A stretch of 64,000 bases of DNA from Salticus scenicus (Eukaryota > Arthropoda > Arachnida > Araneae > Salticidae). The stretch lies in contig OZ005648.1 in assembly GCA_963930645.1 (NCBI GenBank), positions 110,336,592-110,400,591 on the forward strand, written 5' to 3'. Positions 57,999 through 64,000 of this stretch are shown here, in pieces (the first letter of the stretch is position 1; every line of letters begins with the position of its first letter). The notes beneath the pieces were generated by a model. The model searched no databases, was not told the DNA's origin, and saw nothing but the letters and a program-made list of their open reading frames with translations. The translations under genes and the position numbers were made by a program.

Positions 57999-59265
57999 TA
58001 GGGGAGAGTGGGGATGAATGGGACATTTTTCCTGTTTTTATTGATAACGTTGGCCATATGTAATTCAGAATTTTGTAACATGGCTCATAAGTACACTTCA
58101 GTAATCAGTTACATATAAACGTACTAACTTTAATAAAAAGTTACATTTTTAATTAATAATATATATATATTTTTACATGCATGTGCATTGTCCCATTCAT
58201 CCCCACCTATGTGGATGAATGGGACATAATTGGGGATGAATGGGACAGGACTGGAATTAACAAATAAAATAAAATAAAATAGAAAGTAAATAAACTTTTT
58301 AAGTTAAATTGGTTTATGTGATTTTATTACACGCTATGAATTTACTGAAATTAATATAAACTGATGTATTGATTCAAATTAACATCAAAAGGCAAAAGGC
58401 CTTTGGTTCGCACAGTTCCTAGTGCTCTAGGCTTTGGCAATTTAAGCTAATAAGACCTAATCTAAAAATAAATTAATAAATAAGACACTAGAAAGAGATA
58501 AATCATTATAATAGAGTACAGATAAAAAGAAATTCCCGACTGATCGGGAAAATCCGCATTCTATTTTGTATTATTAATAATCACCAGGATTTATTTAATT
58601 AGCTTGATTGAAATTGTGATTTTAATCAAATTATTATTAGTTTATTTATTTATTTATTTTTTAATTATTGATTTAAGTTTCATTGAATATTCTAACTTAT
58701 AATTTTTTTAATCATAATTATTATAAACAAAAATCAGAACAATTAATTTCAATTTTTTTTAAAGTCCACAAAATTAAGAATCCTGATAATCAATATGGCT
58801 AATTTACGTTTTAATATAATTCTTGTGTAAAATTTTAAATTAGTACATAGTGGGGAATGTCCCATTCATCCCCATTTAAACTGTCTCATTCATCCCAACC
58901 ATCACATGATCATATGAAACAGGGAATAGGCTTAATGAACGAACGCAATATTCTTATTGAATATCATAAACACAATAAAAGATTATGCCTTTTCACCCTA
59001 TAAGAGTTATATTAACTTTAAGCAAATAGTTAATGTCTTAACTACTACCTAATTGAATCAGCGAAAACTCACTTTGCCAGCTGAAAAAGACACTTTAATT
59101 TTTTTTCTGCCTTTCTATGGATAGCACAATTCTGAAACTACACTTGATGAATGATCTCAGTGCTGCCATATATCAGAAAAAATGTCAAGTTTCTGGTGCT
59201 TGCAAAACAAAAATCTAGCTGTTGTCCCATTCATCCTGCGTCCCATTCAACCCCACTCTCCCCTA
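57999..59265. mobile_element. DNA transposon (1.26 kb) with repeated GAATGGGACA motifs
   Basis: TA (57999-58000) then GGGGAGAGTGGGGATGAATG at the left; inverted GGGGAGAGTGGGGTTGAATG then TA (59264-59265) at the right. The word GAATGGGACA, or its complement or a close variant, occurs about eight times near both ends (58017, 58189, 58213, 58236, 58870, 58890, 59223 and 59240 regions). These may be transposase binding sites. The interior is AT-rich with no transposase frame. Non-autonomous; TA target; superfamily not certain. Confidence 0.8.
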
Positions 59266-60253
59266 CAGAAATCTTAAAAATGATAAACAAAAGGTACGTT
59301 TCTATCTCTAATGTGTTTAGTAATAACTAAAACTTTATGATACCTCCCATACAGATGTAAATAAACTGATATCGAATAACAAAATCAAATTCATAAAAAA
59401 TATGTTTCGCTTATTTTGCTGCCACGCATTGTTGTTACAAAAATAAGAAACATGCATTGAATAATAAAATACTTGATACTACATATAAAAAGAAAAATTA
59501 TGTAAATATAATAAATCAACACTAACTTTATTTACTACAACTTTCACAAAAGAAAAAAGCTTCACTGTAAAAAACCTAGAACTAAGACGAGAAATCGAAT
59601 TAAAGTACACAGAGGATGATAAATGTGGCACACAAAGAAAAATTTTTCTAAGGAGGGAAAAAAGCAGTGTTCAATAGTTGAGTTTAGTTGTGTGACCTTT
59701 TCCATTTACAACTTCCTGCTTATTTCATAAATACTGAAAAATAGCTACATACTTGTATAAAATAAATGTAATAAAAATATTAGTTTTAAATGTCATACAG
59801 CGATATTTTAAGAGAACTATTAATAAAAGAGTTTAGTAACAATGGCTAATATTTATACAAAAGGTCAAATTTATTCTTTTTTTAATAAGCAAATACATTC
59901 CAAAGAGTGAAAAGGCGCAGAGTGTACGAATGTATAATTAGATTCTTAATATTGTGATCTGCAATTTAAAGAAAATAAATAAATAAATAAAAGCGAATCT
60001 GACATGAAAAACATTTTACATTCTCACAAAAGAAAAGAAAGAGCCATTAAAATTTAAAGCCTTTTAAAGCCATTTTCTTTACAGACAATTTATAAAAATT
60101 TACAAAATAAACATAATAGCAAAAGATAATATAAATTTCCATTTCTATGCCGCTCTGTTATTTTAACGTTACAATGACCAATGAATGAGAAGGAAAACGA
60201 TTTAAAGCAATAATAAAATAAATGAAATGAAAGAACAGAAATAAAAATAATAA

Positions 60254-60692
60254 TCTGGAGTGGCACTTGCACTACTTTTTCTTACCTTATATTTCTATAA
60301 AAAAACATATTATTACAGCTTAAGGTGTAAGATACCAATATCGTATTTGAATATTTGGAAAGTAATTTAAACAATAATTAAAATTATTTAAAAAACAGTT
60401 TTATTTAGATTACATTAATGTGTGTGTGTAAGGGGGGGGGGGCAGACCCAGTTTTACTATTGTAACTACATTCATGAAAAATTTAAAGTTTGTATTATTA
60501 TTATTATTTTAATTATTCAAATAATTTTCTTCCAGATCACTTTTTGAAACTTCGTCGACTAGTTTTGTGTAACCCCGTACACTGACAATAAATCGTGTAC
60601 GTACCACGGCCATACATAAATTTGCAAGGGAAGAAAAGGACATAACAAAATTAAAAATCAAGAAAGCAAAATCCAATTATAGCTCTAATTTA

Positions 60693-60726
<34 letters not shown>

Positions 60727-61080
60727 GTGGCCCTGTAAACAAATGGCGAATGTTTTATATACCATATTTAACGTGAAACATATTTATGTGTGTATAAAAA
60801 TTACGTATTTTATTATGTTTAGCGCAGTCTAAAGGTGTTAAAATGTACTAATAAGGAAATTCATCCATAAACGTACACCAATACCCACACAGATACATAG
60901 ACCAATTGTTAAAACCATGATTTTCAGAATCAAGGGGACTCAAAATGTGTAATGTCTTTCAGTATACAAGTATGAATATAATTATACGCACACACTTAAA
61001 TACAAAGTGTGCATACATTATATGCACACACATACTTATATGTATACACTTATAAGTATAAAAGTCGGCAAAATTTTCAG
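60254..61080 (+). mobile_element. Family E element, copy E4
   Basis: It starts TCTGGAGTGGCACTTGCACT (terminal stem partly decayed), then TTTTCTTACCTTATATTTC and GGTGTAAGATACC. A G run (60432-60441) and a 29-T run (60695-60723) interrupt it. GTGGCCCTGTAAACAAATGG, TTCAGAATCAAGGGGACTC and AAAATTTTCAGGAAAG follow in family E order. About 830 bp, no frame. Confidence 0.6.
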
Positions 61081-62099
61081 GAAAGTTTATATTTTGAGTA
61101 CACAATTATATTTGAAAATGGTCTCAAGTTTAATAATTACTACATTATTTTGTAATTAATTTTAGACATAATTCAGCACTTTATCAAAACAGCAAAACTA
61201 TTTTTAAAACTATTAAAGAAATAACGATTCATAACGGGTACAATTAACCAATAAGAAAATAAAATTGGTACTTTCTAAAATTTAAATGCTTTCTAGAAAT
61301 AAAGAATAGCAACTTATTTTACAAATATTTATATTCTAAGTTTTAAATTTACTGGGTAGAGTAAAAGTATTTCACATTTTTCAATTTTACGTTATTTTCT
61401 GTTGATAGTAATTTACAAGAATTATTGAAGTTAATCAGTGTTTTTTTCTTTACATGCTTAAAATTTAAATAACGTTACTTTGCTATTTAAATATTTTCGG
61501 TTTTTAATAAATGACTTTTTGATAGATATATTTTTTATTTTCTAAGTACAATTAAATTCTTTGCAAGTTGAAAAAAAGCAATAACATTTTTTAATCTATT
61601 TTTATTTAATTTTGCTCGAAAATACTTGTGTACACTTTATAGCTATACTTATAATAAAAGCATTTTTTCTTGATGAAAACTCATTATCATAATGGTAGAA
61701 ATAATGCTTTGTCTCAGTTGAAAATAAGAAACAGTAGGTACGTTTACATTACAGTTTGAATCATAATAATTATAATTACTAAAATATATTCAGTAGTATT
61801 TATTATATTTTACATTTTTATTAGAAATTAGTGTTTTTCAACATGTTTTCAAGAAAATTAATTATTTCTCATAATAAACTCTGATCATTAAAATTTTCTC
61901 TGTGTTACTTTTACATCAAAAGTTATTTAGTATATAAATTTGGGGCCAAATTTTGTAGAGACTTTTTTAAAAATATTTATTTTCGAAGGCATTTTTTTCC
62001 CAATAAAACTAGCAAAAAATATTATTATATGCATTCAATGCGAATGTTTATGTTTTAAAATTTAATTTGTTAACGAGTGCATAATTTATCCATCGAATA

Positions 62100-62101
<2 letters not shown>
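61081..62101. other. AT-rich sequence, no feature
   Basis: Nothing recognisable apart from short AT repeats. The preceding 59266-60253 is likewise AT-rich, with a lone CACTGTAAAAAACC end at 59563. Confidence 0.5.

Positions 62102-62133
<32 letters not shown>
62102..62133. repeat. Poly(T) run, 32 bases, followed by CCCCTGCAG
   Basis: The run plus CCCCTGCAG looks like a strong polypyrimidine-AG acceptor on the plus strand. However, A/T runs are so common here that coincidence is likely. Confidence 0.85.
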
Positions 62134-62650
62134 CCCCTGCAGAATTCATCCGAAGAGTTGAAACAGAACTTAGATTAGAGCCATCCAGCTACCGTAGAAT
62201 ATTAGTGAACATAAGATATTTTAATTTATAATTTTATAGTTTGAATTGTCTTTCCACGGCAACAAAATTCAGTTTTCATTTTCAATTTAAAGTTCCAGAT
62301 AGTCTTGATGTGAAAACAAATCGCCAACTTTTCAAATATTTCAATAGACAGGTAGTAATAGTAAGGCTTCTGAGTAAGTGGGGAATGTTAAATAGACAGT
62401 TTACCTTACTTCTAAAATTATCGCGAGAGTTTCGGCTGTTATTTAATTTAATCTGTGAAAATTCACCCGAGGAGTTGCAAGAACATCGGGGAGCATAATA
62501 CAGGGAAATTCGCTACCGGTGAGACAAACTTACAAGAGATAGGGGGCACAAAGACGATTCGGAATCACACAGCAATGCAAAGTGGGAAATGCAATCCTAA
62601 CGATATAGGAGATTTTATTATTATTATTATTATCGCTTTTATAACTGCTT
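62134..62650 (+). other. Less AT-rich segment with a diverged local duplication
   Basis: AATTCATCCGAAGAGTTGAA (62141) and AATTCACCCGAGGAGTTGCA (62461) are diverged copies, each followed about 40 bases on by GCTACCG. Plus-strand frames of 29 to 85 codons cross the area (for example ENSPEELQEHRGA), but the reading frames of the two copies are not continuous with each other. An exon of another gene or an old element is possible; not recognised. Confidence 0.25.
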
Positions 62651-64000
62651 AAAGACACAACCAAATGTTTTCAATTTTTATTGAATTCAAGACACTTGTT
62701 TTGAAATAAGCATATGAATGATAGACATTTTTATTAACTTGATATTTTTTAATACATTTTAAACAGTATGATGCTGGTTGATGCTTTTTAGTTCTCTTAA
62801 ATATCAAGAAAATAAGAAACGGGGCTGAGAAAAAAAATCCCGTGGATTTTTACGTACACGAGAGTTAAGAGATTAAGGGCTGTGACATGAAAACTGTCAA
62901 ACAGCCACTCGCAGAAGCGTTAGGATGAAAACTATGAATACATGGTGATCGCGAAATGACATTTAAAGGCCAAAAGTTTAAAATAAGTTACGATTTTTCT
63001 AACAATTATACTCTATGACAACCACCCCTATCTCGTTATTTTCTCGTATATTTTGATCTCTACATCGAAATAGATGTTTAATTGAGAAAATGAAACTAAT
63101 TTTGTAGATTTATTTTATTATTTTAACAGTAATTTTGTACAGTTAACTGAAACAACTTGCTTCGATTGACCAAAAGAATGTGGTTGAGAGAAGAGACACT
63201 GTCACACGATGCTCTGATAAGTTATGTCATAGATCTCACAGCCAATGAGCGAACAATGCGCTTCTTTCGATTCTTGCAACATTTTTATTCAGGCTATATT
63301 AAGTGAAAAGAAAAAAAAACTTGGTTGATTTAACAAAATTTTTCTTGTTTCAACAAAATATTTTTTTTGTGTGCAATGTTACCAAGATACACTAGTTTAA
63401 ATTTTGCTGCAAGGAGAAAAATTTTCGAAAGGTATGATGATTGATGATTATGAATGTCTATTCAATTTTGGCTGCATTTGGTTCATAAATGATACAGTTT
63501 TCATATGCATAGCTTTGTGAACAGGTAAAAGCAACCAATTTGGCTCAAATGTATGTCAAGCCTGAAAACTTCATTCCCCAAAACTATCATTTTGGCTACA
63601 GTATCTAGCAACTTGTTCATGAAGGGATGGATTACCATGCGAGCACTTCACGATTCATAAAAAATGTGGCCTGATTACATCGTATGCCCGTGAATTTTGC
63701 ATTCCTTTAAGAATACCTCGGGAACTCATTTATTATTGCTTTAATCTATTCCGTATTTGACAGATTAACTATTTTATTTATCCCATCAGCGACTACTTAA
63801 AAAAAAAAAAAAAAAACATTGAAATACACTGTTTGTCGGAACGATCCTGAAATATTGGACGATGAGCTTGAACAGTTGATCTGTGAGATACATATGTCCA
63901 TTTCCGTTGTCATTTCTATTGAGTATGGCTGAAAATTTCATTGTTTATTTACCATCTCTTTGCTGCAAAAGATATACATTTTAAACCGATAGCGATGTGA
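62651..64000. other. Unique sequence at window end, no gene recognised
   Basis: Less repetitive than most of the window, with patches such as CACACGATGCTCTGATAAG (63203) and, on the minus strand, CGCTCATTGGCTGTGAG, which has an inverted CCAAT-type core. An 18-A run is at 63799-63816. 63826-63930 has a short open plus-strand frame with LDDELEQLICEIH, unidentified. Could contain regulatory or untranslated sequence. Confidence 0.3.

Noticed and set aside
1..64000. CRISPR array or prokaryotic operon
   Set aside because: No regularly spaced identical repeats with unique spacers; gene density and intron/SINE content are eukaryotic.

Overview
This is AT-rich eukaryotic DNA (visibly about 70% A+T or more), almost all non-coding and packed with transposon debris. 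It is most likely from an arthropod, and I favour a chelicerate such as a spider. The grounds are the TTBK/asator-type kinase exon, the style of tRNA-derived SINEs, a transposon-associated HEEADTR/AFTGCD protein family common in invertebrate genomes, and the abundance of short fold-back and TIR elements. The species assignment is inference. No bacterial-type genes, rRNA, complete tRNA genes or CRISPR arrays are visible.

The only host coding sequence I can name is one 121-bp exon on the minus strand (20215-20335). It encodes the start of the kinase domain of a tau-tubulin kinase (Drosophila asator, vertebrate TTBK1/2) and has a good acceptor and donor. The following exon (glycine-rich loop onward) should lie below 20215 and the preceding coding exons above 20335, but I recognise neither. 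Most of the window is therefore probably large introns of this one minus-strand gene.

Layout. 1-1960: AT-rich tandem array carrying two related SINEs, one with a second SINE nested inside. 2717-4094: relic of a transposon-associated gene, with part of it duplicated head-to-head and a frameshift in a 25-A run. 6180-6780: decayed minus-strand coding-like segment of unknown identity. 8096-13036: two inverted ~0.8-kb elements (called family E here) enclosing about 3.3 kb. 15230-16554: 1.3-kb fold-back with Tc1-like ends. 17650-18953: two small MITEs. 19130-20340: unique sequence and the kinase exon. 21940-25275: SINEs, a 1.2-kb fold-back and a small TIR element. 28110-31410: a run of fold-back elements and hairpins. 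33295-37520: tandem repeat, SINE, a hAT element with perfect 8-bp target duplication, and two palindromic elements. 41856-44547: two TA-flanked TIR elements, the second with a mariner/Tc1-like transposase tail relic. 45200-49640: hairpins, a small MITE family, a possible GIY-YIG fragment and a hAT end. 50479-54470: one MITE and a cluster of family E copies. 55305-59265: three TIR elements of about 0.5-1.3 kb. 60254-61080: another family E copy. 62100-64000: unique, less AT-biased sequence with a local duplication.

The most interesting unexplained items are: (1) family E, whose termini carry a short stem-loop in which both sides of the stem change together between copies, with a second stem-loop at the other end, suggesting a Helitron/Helentron-like non-autonomous element; (2) the ~217-bp head-to-head duplication of the transposon gene, which would give a long double-stranded RNA if transcribed; (3) about 27 A or T runs of roughly 18-33 bases, two of which can be shown from flanking homology to have expanded in place.
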